This document shows, piece by piece, positions 1-7,262 of a DNA stretch of 17,480 nucleotides. Location of the stretch: contig JAZRRD010000007.1 of assembly GCA_045650425.1 (NCBI GenBank), forward strand, positions 1 through 17,480, in the 5' to 3' direction. The notes below the pieces were generated by a model. That model was not told the origin of the DNA and did not search any database. It saw only the letters and a list, made by a program, of their open reading frames with translations. Numbering within the stretch: the stretch's first letter is position 1; every line of letters starts with the position of its first letter. Source of the DNA: RGIG1752 sp045650425. Its GTDB lineage: Bacteria > Bacillota_I > Bacilli_A > RF39 > UBA660. Both the position numbers and the translations under genes were made by a program.

Positions 1-2277
1 ATGACAAAAGATGAAAAATTAAATAATTTGTATGAGCTTGTTTCGGGGGGGGGTATTGATTTAACTACCAAGCAATTAAATGATTGTGGCTTCAATTCTA
101 AGGATATAAATGATTTAACAATTAAAGGCGCTATAAGTAAGGTAAATAGAGGAATATATATTTTTAACGCTATTGATGATTTATATAATTACGGATTAAG
201 TAAATTGAAATTAAAAGAGTGGTGTATTGCTAATAGGTGTTTTCAACTTTGTTATAAAATTGATAATAATCATATTAATACAAATTATCAATTATTATAT
301 AAATCAGTTTCAAGTAATGACTATAGCAATGCTTTTATTTATTTAGAAAATTTAAAACGAATCGATTCTAATCTTAGCATAAAAGATTACAATTTTATTT
401 TGTATCTGTTAAATAACATTTGTTTTGTTCCAAATGAATATAAAGAATATATAAAAAAATTAACATTTCAAGATATAAGTGTGGATTTTAATAATCCGAG
501 ATATACTTTTATTGCTGAGCATAACAAATTTCGCGCAGAAGTTTTTGATCAAGATCTTTTTAATGCCTTTGCTAGAATTAATGATCTATGGAAAATAACA
601 GATGAAGATTTATACATTATGATTATACAAAAATTGGTTAAAAAGTCGATTTATAAAGAGCTTGAACACAAAAAATATATATTAGATTTAGCGAGAACAA
701 AGCATTATGAAAGTATTATCACGTATATTGAACAAATATCTCAAAAAAGAAAAATTAATTCGGTTTTTATTTACATGGAAGAAATTGCTAATGTTATTCT
801 AAAAGTGCAACAAACAAAAGAGGTGCCTACGTGTAACAATTTTAATCCTAGTAATAAACATACTGCTATGAGGTCTCATAATTATCATAGCCTCTTAAAC
901 CATCTTGAAAAAGAAAATGAAAAACTTGGAAGGAATAATGCAGAAAATCCATTTTATATATTAGTCTTACATTTATGTGAGTTAATAGATGAAATAATTA
1001 AAACAAATGAAAATATAGCGCAAGACGAAAAGCAAATTAATGATAACTTGTTCCCAGAAATTATTAATTATTTAACCCAAAATGATATAAAAAACGCTAT
1101 GAAGTATATAAGTTTATATTTAAAGGGAATAAATAAAATTGAGTTTGAATTAATTATTATTAATTTAATTAAGTTATGTATCATGGAAAATGAAACTAAT
1201 TTTATTAAACCTATGATGGTTATAAGTTCTATAGCTCAAAATGATTATAAATTTAACATTACAGAATATATTCAGAATTTTTATATTAGTGTATCAGAAA
1301 ATAATTATGATAAAGCATCTTTATATTTAGAAATAATAAAAAGAATAAATGAAATAGAAAATCAAAATATAAATGTGGACATTTTAACTGAAGTATTAAA
1401 AACTATAGAAAAATTTTCAACTACAAGAGAAGAAACGTCAAACGAAAAAGATATAATGAATTTATTAGTTAAAGAATATGAATATTTGAAACAGAATGAA
1501 GATATAGTATTATTGGAAAATGTTTCCGAAGAATATATACAGTTAATTTTTACAGAAGCAAAAAGATACCCAGATTTAATAGTGTATTCACTTGATGGGG
1601 AAAACAAAGGTCTTTGTTTATCTCTTGGTAAATATTTTGAGGGATTAAATATTTATCAAACCATAAAAGATGGTAAGTGCGCTTATCGTGAAAATCGTTA
1701 TCAAGATTGTATTAATATATTATTAAAATTAATCCATCTTAAAAGGCACTCTTCTAGTGTATTATCTTTTTTAGGATTATCATACTTAAAATTAGGCAAT
1801 ACAGCTAAAGGATTAAAGTATTTAATTGTTGCTAATGATATATGTTTAAAAGAAGGAAAAGGTTATGATTATACTTCTTTAATTAATCAAATAAAGGAGC
1901 ATATGCAAAAAGAGGTGTCAAATAACATTACAACTGAACAACCAGAATATTTTTGGCAAGAATTTTATAAAATTTCATATCTAACAAAAGTTGATATTGA
2001 AACTATTGTAAATTTCTCAATTGATGCAAATTTGGATATTAAAACAGCTTGTGAATTCCTGTTCGTTTCAAAAGAAAAAATTAATTTTGTTATTTTAGCA
2101 ATCGCCAATGAATTTTATTCACAAGGGTTTCCAGAAAAAGGTGATGAGTTTATTAACTGGATTGAAGAGTTAAATAATGATGAAGATATTAATAAGTTAT
2201 TATACATTATTAAAAACAATAAGAATGTATCAGATACTCGAAATTTTAAGTTGAACTTATCATTAAAAATTTGTTAG
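1..2277 (+). CDS. AbiEi-like winged-helix plus helical-repeat (TPR-like) protein, phase-variable candidate
   Basis: This 758-residue protein belongs to no family I can name with confidence. Residues about 18-55 (LTTKQLNDCG, then an isoleucine-rich helix, then VNRGIYIF) resemble the winged-helix N-terminal domain of AbiEi-type antitoxins and regulators, which suggests DNA binding. The rest is predicted almost wholly helical. A clear TPR-like pair lies near residues 560-610 (YRENRYQDCINILLKL, LGLSYLKLGNTAKGLKYL). There is no signal peptide or membrane segment, so it is probably cytoplasmic. The start is the first base of the window, so its ribosome binding site is not visible, but the N-terminus MTKDEKLNNLYELVS is identical to that of the downstream paralog at 2451, which supports it. 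Codons 15-18 are built from a run of nine Gs, and the frame is open only with the present count (modulo three). It is about 140 residues longer than the paralog. Its function is unknown; a regulator or peptide-responsive sensor is inference. Confidence 0.75.
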   Translation: MTKDEKLNNLYELVSGGGIDLTTKQLNDCGFNSKDINDLTIKGAISKVNRGIYIFNAIDDLYNYGLSKLKLKEWCIANRCFQLCYKIDNNHINTNYQLLYKSVSSNDYSNAFIYLENLKRIDSNLSIKDYNFILYLLNNICFVPNEYKEYIKKLTFQDISVDFNNPRYTFIAEHNKFRAEVFDQDLFNAFARINDLWKITDEDLYIMIIQKLVKKSIYKELEHKKYILDLARTKHYESIITYIEQISQKRKINSVFIYMEEIANVILKVQQTKEVPTCNNFNPSNKHTAMRSHNYHSLLNHLEKENEKLGRNNAENPFYILVLHLCELIDEIIKTNENIAQDEKQINDNLFPEIINYLTQNDIKNAMKYISLYLKGINKIEFELIIINLIKLCIMENETNFIKPMMVISSIAQNDYKFNITEYIQNFYISVSENNYDKASLYLEIIKRINEIENQNINVDILTEVLKTIEKFSTTREETSNEKDIMNLLVKEYEYLKQNEDIVLLENVSEEYIQLIFTEAKRYPDLIVYSLDGENKGLCLSLGKYFEGLNIYQTIKDGKCAYRENRYQDCINILLKLIHLKRHSSSVLSFLGLSYLKLGNTAKGLKYLIVANDICLKEGKGYDYTSLINQIKEHMQKEVSNNITTEQPEYFWQEFYKISYLTKVDIETIVNFSIDANLDIKTACEFLFVSKEKINFVILAIANEFYSQGFPEKGDEFINWIEELNNDEDINKLLYIIKNNKNVSDTRNFKLNLSLKIC
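45..53 (+). repeat. G9 homopolymer in coding sequence, likely phase-variation tract
   Basis: Nine consecutive Gs lie at codons 15-18 of the first gene and encode Gly-Gly-Gly after Ser15. In the paralog the aligned positions read AGA GGA AAT, so the run is not required by the protein family. One base fewer reads into TAA within five codons of the tract. One base more reads into TGA immediately after the tract. Both slips therefore abolish the protein. Confidence 0.8.
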
Positions 2278-2308
2278 ATAAAAATTCCAATAAAATATAA
2301 AGTCAACA

Positions 2309-2339
2309 AAAATAAGTCGGCCGATGGTCGACCTATTTT
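2309..2339 (+). terminator. Probable terminator hairpin after the first paralog
   Basis: The arms AAAATAAGTCG (2309-2319) and CGACCTATTTT (2329-2339) pair over 11 positions with one A-C mismatch, around a 9-base loop. It lies 31 bases after the stop. There is no long T run beyond the T-rich right arm, so efficiency is uncertain. The GTCG core resembles the hairpin after the second paralog. Confidence 0.55.
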
Positions 2340-2450
2340 GTATCTTGGAGATGGAAGATATGAAAAATGATAAATGGAATAAAATTAATATAGTAAATCA
2401 TTTTTATTTTTGATAATATATATTTTATAAGAACAACCGGAGGTTTTAAA

Positions 2451-4307
2451 ATGACAAAAGATGAAAAATTAAATAATTTGTATGAACTCGTTTCGAGAGG
2501 AAATTTTGATTTAACTACTAAACAATTAAATGATATTGGACTAAATTCTAGAGATATTAAAAATTTAGTTGGAAATAAAACATTAACCTTTGTAAAACGA
2601 GGATATTATTCTTTTTCAAATGTAGATTTGTTATATTCATTTGGAACTCAAATGGTCAATAATAATAATTTGGAACTTGCAAAGTTTTTTTGGGAAAAAT
2701 GTGTAGAATTAGATAAATATTTTCTTTCTGCATATTTACGTTTATTATCTATATATATATCTGAAAAAGACTATGAAAATTCTTTTAAATGTTTAAAAAA
2801 GCTTGATATTAATAAACAATATCAATCGGACAATAATTTTTATTGGTATTTATTAAGTTATATTACAGAAGTGCCTGATGAACACAAAGAACAAATTAAA
2901 AATTTTGATACGGGAGATATAAAAACATCTCAAAACAAAAATAAAATAATTGATATAAATATTGAAAATAAAATAAGAGCAAATATTTTTAGCGGTAATT
3001 TGCCTTATGCGTTAAATCAATTGAATGATTATTATAAATCAAAAGAAAAACTTTATATTAAGGATATAATTGTAAAAAGCCTTCTAGTCCAAGCTGTAGA
3101 TCAAACAAATATAATGTATGATGAATTTATTATGTTTGCAAGCAACAAGAAGTATAATAAAATATATGAACAACTTTTAAATTTTGGCGCTCAAAGAAAT
3201 TTATCTACATATGAGCTATGTATAATAAAATTAATTGAATGTATATCTGGTTTATTAGAAAATAAAAGTTATTTGAAACAAACTTGTTTTATTACAGAAT
3301 CTGTATATGAAGCCATAAATAATCATAATTATAAATTGGCCTATGAATTAAATGAAAAACACATTCTTGAAAGAGGTGAGTCACTTAAGGCTAAATTATT
3401 ATCAGGGTTATTAAAAGAATTGATTGTTTTAAGCAACCAATTTGTTACTTATCAAGATGACAATATTTTTGTGGAAAAACAATATAATTTTATAAAAAAA
3501 CAAGGGGTAATATTATTAGACTCAATGACTGACGAACGAATTGAAAATATTATTAAAGTGGTAAAGAAACATCCAAATCTTGATTGTTGGGTTATCAATG
3601 ATGGATATAATAATCGTTTAGTTTTAAGATATATTAATAATCAAGAAAAAATTAATATTAAGCATGTTATGGAAACAGCTGATGAATATTATAGGCTAGA
3701 AGAATACGGAAGCTGTATTCCTCTTTATAAAAAATTACTTACAGTTGGTGAACCACCTGTAAAAATTTACAGCAGACTAGGTTTTGCTCACTGGAAATTG
3801 AAAAAAAATAAATTAGCGTCAGATTATTTTATAATTGCTAATCATATTGCGCAAGAAAAAAATATTGATGTCGATTATATAGAAATAATAAAGCGATTAA
3901 CTAGATATATTGTTTCTCCGAGCTCTAAACCATATTTTGTTGAAATGGAAAATATATCTGAAATATATGAAGAAGATGAAAATTATGGTTTAGGAAATAT
4001 TGATGATATAACTGAATTTATTCTTAATTCTAACACAGATGTTGAATCTGCTTGTAAAATGCTTCTGATGAATCAAGAACAAATAGATATTCTAAGATTA
4101 GTATATGCAAGAGAATTTTACTACAAAGGTTATTTAGAAAAAGGAAATGAATTTATAGAAGCAGTAGAAATGAGTTCTAATAAAACAAAAAAAGTTTTTG
4201 AAATTTTAGAGCTGATAAAAAATAATAAGCATTTATATCAATCTAGGACGGAAAAATCAGTATTAAATTTAACATTAACTTTAACGCCTAATAAAAATTA
4301 TAGCTAA
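2451..4307 (+). CDS. Second AbiEi-like winged-helix plus TPR-like protein, paralog of the first gene
   Basis: This 618-residue protein is a paralog of the upstream gene: the first 15 residues are identical, the winged-helix region is similar (LTTKQLNDIG, VKRGYYSF), and the C-terminal regions correspond (REFYYKGYLEKGNEF against NEFYSQGFPEKGDEF). Residues about 64-118 form TPR-like helical hairpins (LAKFFWEKCVELD, SEKDYENSFKCLKKL), and a second set lies near 405-470 (YYRLEEYGSCIPLYKKLL, LGFAHWKLKKNKLASDYF). It has no export signal. The ATG is preceded by GGAGG at 2439-2443 with a 7-base spacer, a strong ribosome binding site. The gene sits 173 bases after its paralog and ends just before a strong hairpin. 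It lacks the G run of the first gene, so this copy should be constitutively in frame. Family role unknown; the DNA-binding head with a helical-repeat body loosely recalls RRNPP-type sensors, but that is analogy only. Confidence 0.75.
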   Translation: MTKDEKLNNLYELVSRGNFDLTTKQLNDIGLNSRDIKNLVGNKTLTFVKRGYYSFSNVDLLYSFGTQMVNNNNLELAKFFWEKCVELDKYFLSAYLRLLSIYISEKDYENSFKCLKKLDINKQYQSDNNFYWYLLSYITEVPDEHKEQIKNFDTGDIKTSQNKNKIIDINIENKIRANIFSGNLPYALNQLNDYYKSKEKLYIKDIIVKSLLVQAVDQTNIMYDEFIMFASNKKYNKIYEQLLNFGAQRNLSTYELCIIKLIECISGLLENKSYLKQTCFITESVYEAINNHNYKLAYELNEKHILERGESLKAKLLSGLLKELIVLSNQFVTYQDDNIFVEKQYNFIKKQGVILLDSMTDERIENIIKVVKKHPNLDCWVINDGYNNRLVLRYINNQEKINIKHVMETADEYYRLEEYGSCIPLYKKLLTVGEPPVKIYSRLGFAHWKLKKNKLASDYFIIANHIAQEKNIDVDYIEIIKRLTRYIVSPSSKPYFVEMENISEIYEEDENYGLGNIDDITEFILNSNTDVESACKMLLMNQEQIDILRLVYAREFYYKGYLEKGNEFIEAVEMSSNKTKKVFEILELIKNNKHLYQSRTEKSVLNLTLTLTPNKNYS

Positions 4308-4348
4308 TATATTATATTTTACAAATCAATTGTAAATTTTACTAAAAC

Positions 4349-4373
4349 AAGTCGACGCAAGGTCGACTTTTTT
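4349..4373 (+). terminator. Strong terminator after the second paralog
   Basis: A perfect 8-bp stem, AAGTCGAC (4349-4356) with GTCGACTT (4362-4369), encloses a 5-base loop and runs into Ts to 4373. It is a canonical intrinsic terminator. The -35 box of the next gene begins two bases after the T run, so it insulates the phase-variable promoter from the upstream gene. Confidence 0.85.
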
Positions 4374-4374
4374 G

Positions 4375-4404
4375 TTGACTTTTGATGTCTGGGGGGGGTA
4401 TGAT
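4375..4404 (+). promoter_or_regulatory. Promoter of the surface protein with G8 in the -35/-10 spacer
   Basis: The -35 TTGACT (4375-4380) and -10 TATGAT (4399-4404) are separated by 18 bases, the last eight of which are a G run abutting the -10 box. Sigma-A-type promoters prefer about 17 bases. Each G lost or gained therefore moves the boxes relative to each other. Comparable spacer-length switches by homopolymer runs are known for Neisseria and Haemophilus surface genes. Transcription should start near 4411. Confidence 0.75.
4391..4398 (+). repeat. G8 homopolymer in promoter spacer
   Basis: Eight consecutive Gs sit directly 5' of the TATGAT box in otherwise A+T-rich intergenic DNA. With the G9 inside the first gene, these are the only G or C runs of this length I find in the window. 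Confidence 0.9.
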
Positions 4405-4435
4405 TAATACATAAAGTAGGAAAGAAGGAAATAAA

Positions 4436-6025
4436 GTGGATAAGAACAAACGAAATAAGATAATAGGATTATCAATTGGAATATTAATAGTATTAATAAT
4501 CGTGGTATCAAGTACATATGCCTATTGGCAGATTACAAGAACCCAAGAAACTCCAAATGATATCGTAGCAGCATGTCTAGATTTAAATCTAGAAGATAAA
4601 AGTGCAGCAATAGACTTAGATAGTGCCTGGCCAATAAGTGATGACGAAGCAAATAGTCTAACAGGATATACATTTACAGTAACAAATAACTGTAATGAAG
4701 AAGTAAATTATATTGTTGGACTAAATAGAGTAGAAGAATCTAACTACTTACAAGATTCAAGTATCAAAGTAAGACTAGATGAACAATCATCACATGTATA
4801 TGAAGAACTATCTGATGTAGAATATGCAGATTCAAATAACACAGGATACACATCAAGAGTAAGTAAACAAGTGAGTGTAGAAACAATTTCTGCGAACGGA
4901 ACAAATACACATACAATGAGAGTATGGGTGAGTGTTGATGCACCAGTTTCTGAACAAAGTAAGATATTCCAAGGCCAAGTATTTATCACAGGAGGTCAAG
5001 GAATTGAAGTAAAAGAATGCTTTGCAATTGCTTACGATGGAACTTTGCTTGCTTATAATTATGAATGTGGATTAAATGTAGTGATTCCAGCAGAAATTAA
5101 TGGAATCAAAGTAAAAGAAATAAATTCTACTGCTTTTAGTAATGTAGAATTTTATTCCGGTACAGCAGAATCGCCAACTTCAGAAAAACTTTACTTAATA
5201 TATTTAGACACCACTAACAAAGGAGCTATAGAGTCATTTTTGGAGCAAAATGTGTGTGAAGGAATTGAACAATGTAATTTAGAAGATTTAGGTGTATTAA
5301 TTTTTGATTCTGTAGAGGATTTTAATTCATATGACTGGAGCGATTATGATATCGGAGAAATAAATGGAACGATATATGATGAAGAATATATTATGAACGA
5401 TCCTACTAGACTAAATATAGAATCATTAGATTTAAGCCAAGCAAAACATTTAGAAACAATTGGTTATAATGCGTTTGATACTAGTTATGAAAGTGATACC
5501 ATAGATAATGAATTGTGTCTTGAAAATTATACTTCTGGCAAAAAGTATATTTGTTATGGTAGTTTAAAAAAAGTTAGTTTGCCGCTTAATGGTGTTCTTA
5601 AAACTATTAATGGTGGTGCATTTAATGAAAATCAGTTAACAGAAATAATTATTCCGAACACTGTGAAGAATATTGGTTCATCTGCGTTTAAAGGGAATAA
5701 AATTACAAGTGTCAAAATCCCTTATTCTGTAGAAGTTATTGAAGCAAGCGCTTTTTATCGTAATAATATTTCTGAACTAAAAATTGAAGATACTTTTGAA
5801 AATCCAAGCAACCTAACTAATATTAAAGATTGGGCTTTTGCTGATAATAACTTAACAGAAATAGTTCTTCCAAAAAGTCTTGTCGAAATATCATCTGGTG
5901 CTTTTGCTGGTAATCCAGATTTAATTAATGTAATAGTAAAAAATAACAAGGATAATATAAATATATTAGATAATAACTTTCCAAACACTGTAACAATTAC
6001 ATACGATCCGAATTATACAGAATAG
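4436..6025 (+). CDS. Exported BspA-like leucine-rich-repeat surface protein with TasA/SipW-type N-terminus
   Basis: A 529-residue exported protein. A short basic N-terminus precedes a hydrophobic helix (about residues 9-25) ending in SSTYAYW, typical of SipW-dependent or TasA-like signal regions in Firmicutes. Residues about 40-190 form a beta-rich, probably Ig-like module. BspA-type repeats (LRR_5) start at about 205 (VVIPAEINGIKVKEI), are interrupted by an acidic insert of about 80 residues, and resume from about 325 to 520 with units such as LTEIIIPNTVKNIGSSAF. Eight cysteines fall in four close pairs, consistent with disulfides outside the cell. There is no C-terminal sorting motif, so retention may rely on the N-terminal helix. 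The GTG start has AAGGA at 4425-4429 with a 6-base spacer. Its promoter carries the G8 run, so expression is probably phase-variable. BspA-like proteins are commonly adhesins; the ligand here is unknown. Confidence 0.8.
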   Translation: MDKNKRNKIIGLSIGILIVLIIVVSSTYAYWQITRTQETPNDIVAACLDLNLEDKSAAIDLDSAWPISDDEANSLTGYTFTVTNNCNEEVNYIVGLNRVEESNYLQDSSIKVRLDEQSSHVYEELSDVEYADSNNTGYTSRVSKQVSVETISANGTNTHTMRVWVSVDAPVSEQSKIFQGQVFITGGQGIEVKECFAIAYDGTLLAYNYECGLNVVIPAEINGIKVKEINSTAFSNVEFYSGTAESPTSEKLYLIYLDTTNKGAIESFLEQNVCEGIEQCNLEDLGVLIFDSVEDFNSYDWSDYDIGEINGTIYDEEYIMNDPTRLNIESLDLSQAKHLETIGYNAFDTSYESDTIDNELCLENYTSGKKYICYGSLKKVSLPLNGVLKTINGGAFNENQLTEIIIPNTVKNIGSSAFKGNKITSVKIPYSVEVIEASAFYRNNISELKIEDTFENPSNLTNIKDWAFADNNLTEIVLPKSLVEISSGAFAGNPDLINVIVKNNKDNINILDNNFPNTVTITYDPNYTE

Positions 6026-6049
6026 AACATTTTAATTAATGTTCTTTTT
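6024..6049 (+). terminator. Terminator after the LRR surface protein
   Basis: AGAACATT (6024-6031) pairs perfectly with AATGTTCT (6038-6045) around a 6-base loop, followed by Ts to 6049. The stem begins inside the TAG stop codon. Confidence 0.8.
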
Positions 6050-6054
6050 GTATG

Positions 6055-6083
6055 TGGACTTATCCTTTAATATTTGCTATGAT
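6055..6083 (+). promoter_or_regulatory. Promoter of the HD hydrolase
   Basis: The -35 TGGACT (6055-6060) and -10 TATGAT (6078-6083) are separated by 17 bases, with a TG one base upstream of the -10 (extended -10). Predicted initiation near 6090 coincides with the GGTGG ribosome binding site, which rules out the upstream in-frame ATG at 6039 as the start. Confidence 0.7.
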
Positions 6084-6098
6084 TTTTATGGTGGTAAT

Positions 6099-7229
6099 AT
6101 GGATAATTTAGTATTGGAAAATATGAATATTAAAAATAAGTATTTATCTAAATATGCTTGTAGAGATAATGATGCTATTTATTTAAAAAAGGAAACCCAA
6201 GATTTTAGAGGTGCGTTTTATCATGATATAGATAAAATAATATATAGTTTATCATTTGTTAGATATATGGATAAAACTCAAGTTTTTTCTTATAAAGATC
6301 ATAGTCATTTAACTAAAAGAATGTTACATGTTCAATTGGTAAGTAAAATTGCAAGAACGATTGGAAGAGCATTGGGTCTAAATGAAGATTTAATAGAAGC
6401 TATAGCTTTAGGTCATGATCTTGGTCATGTTCCATTTGGACATGTTGGCGAAAAAATGTTGGATGAAATTAGTATGAAATATAATCTAGGTCATTTTAAT
6501 CATAATGTACATAGTGTAAGATTACTTAAAGAAATAGAAAATTATGGAAATGGTTTAAATGTATCTTTACAGGTATTAGATGGTATTTTATGTCACAATG
6601 GAGAATTTGCAGTATCGGAATTAATTCCACAAAATAAAACGATTAATCAATTTATGGATGAATATAATGAATCTTATGTTAATCCATCATCTATGCAAAA
6701 CTATGTAGCTATGACTTTAGAAGGATGTGTTGTAAGAATAAGTGATATGATTGCATATCTTGGCAGGGATATCGAAGATGCAGTAAGACTTAAATTAATA
6801 AAAAAAGAAGAAATACCAGAAGAAATAAAAAATACATTAGGAATTAATAATAGTGAAATAATAAATACCATTGTCAAAGATTTAATAAAAAATAGTTTAA
6901 ATAAACCATATGTTAAATTGAGCAATCATGTTCATGAAGCTATCGTGAAATTGAAAAAATTTAACTATGAAAACATATATAACAAAGCTAATACTAAAGA
7001 AATGAAAAATTGCTATAAAACTATGCTTAATACCCTGTATGAAAAATATTTAAAGGATTTGAAAGAAAAAAACTTTGAGTCAATAATATATCAATCATAT
7101 TTAAATAATCTTTCAGATGAGTATAAAAATAAAAATACAAATGAACGAATAGTTCTTGATTATATCGCAGGAATGACTGATGATTATTTAAAATTACAAT
7201 ATGATTCTTTGAATGTAATAGAAAATTAA
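6099..7229 (+). CDS. dGTPase-like HD-domain triphosphohydrolase
   Basis: A 376-residue HD-domain protein of the deoxyguanosinetriphosphate triphosphohydrolase family, which splits dNTPs into the nucleoside and inorganic triphosphate. Visible family hallmarks are DKIIYSLSFVRYMDKTQVF (residues 45-63), metal-binding His77, the His106-Asp107 pair in LGHDLGHVPFGHVGE, the FNHNVHSVRLL segment, LDGILCHNGE, and RISDMIAYLGRDIEDA with Asp216 as the likely fourth ligand. I chose the ATG at 6099 because GGTGG (6090-6094) lies just upstream and the predicted transcript starts near 6090. A longer frame from 6039 would begin inside the preceding terminator. In many Firmicutes a dgt-like gene lies next to dnaG; here dnaG is about 9 kb downstream. 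Substrate preference among dNTPs cannot be read from the sequence. Confidence 0.88.
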   Translation: MDNLVLENMNIKNKYLSKYACRDNDAIYLKKETQDFRGAFYHDIDKIIYSLSFVRYMDKTQVFSYKDHSHLTKRMLHVQLVSKIARTIGRALGLNEDLIEAIALGHDLGHVPFGHVGEKMLDEISMKYNLGHFNHNVHSVRLLKEIENYGNGLNVSLQVLDGILCHNGEFAVSELIPQNKTINQFMDEYNESYVNPSSMQNYVAMTLEGCVVRISDMIAYLGRDIEDAVRLKLIKKEEIPEEIKNTLGINNSEIINTIVKDLIKNSLNKPYVKLSNHVHEAIVKLKKFNYENIYNKANTKEMKNCYKTMLNTLYEKYLKDLKEKNFESIIYQSYLNNLSDEYKNKNTNERIVLDYIAGMTDDYLKLQYDSLNVIEN

Positions 7230-7234
7230 AATCA

Positions 7235-7243
7235 TGTTATAAT
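7235..7243 (+). promoter_or_regulatory. Extended -10 promoter of the M16 pair
   Basis: A perfect extended -10, TGTTATAAT (7235-7243), lies just after the stop of the HD hydrolase. No good -35 is seen at 17 bases, which is tolerable for extended -10 promoters. Initiation near 7250 would place AAGGTG (7252-7257) at the very 5' end of the transcript. Confidence 0.6.
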
Positions 7244-7262
7244 AAAAAAAGAAGGTGAAACA

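Noticed and set aside
2351..2413. A 20-codon (or 17-codon from 2360) ORF between the two paralogs
   Set aside because: The GGAG lies directly against the first ATG or at 9 bases from the second. The peptide has no recognisable feature and no convincing promoter precedes it, so chance is as likely.
2391..2431. Possible promoter for the second paralog
   Set aside because: There are many A/T hexamers (TAATAT, TATAAG, TTGATA) but none form a pair with 16-18 base spacing; TTGATA at 2410 has no -10 at the right distance. The gene surely needs a promoter or read-through, but I cannot place it.
1..4307. Type IV AbiE toxin-antitoxin system
   Set aside because: Only the winged-helix head resembles AbiEi. 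No AbiEii nucleotidyltransferase gene lies next to either paralog, and the long helical-repeat bodies are not part of AbiEi.
6039..6098. Longer N-terminus for the HD hydrolase from the ATG at 6039
   Set aside because: It starts inside the upstream terminator and ahead of a good promoter whose start point is near 6090. It has no ribosome binding site, and the extra 20 residues do not match the family.
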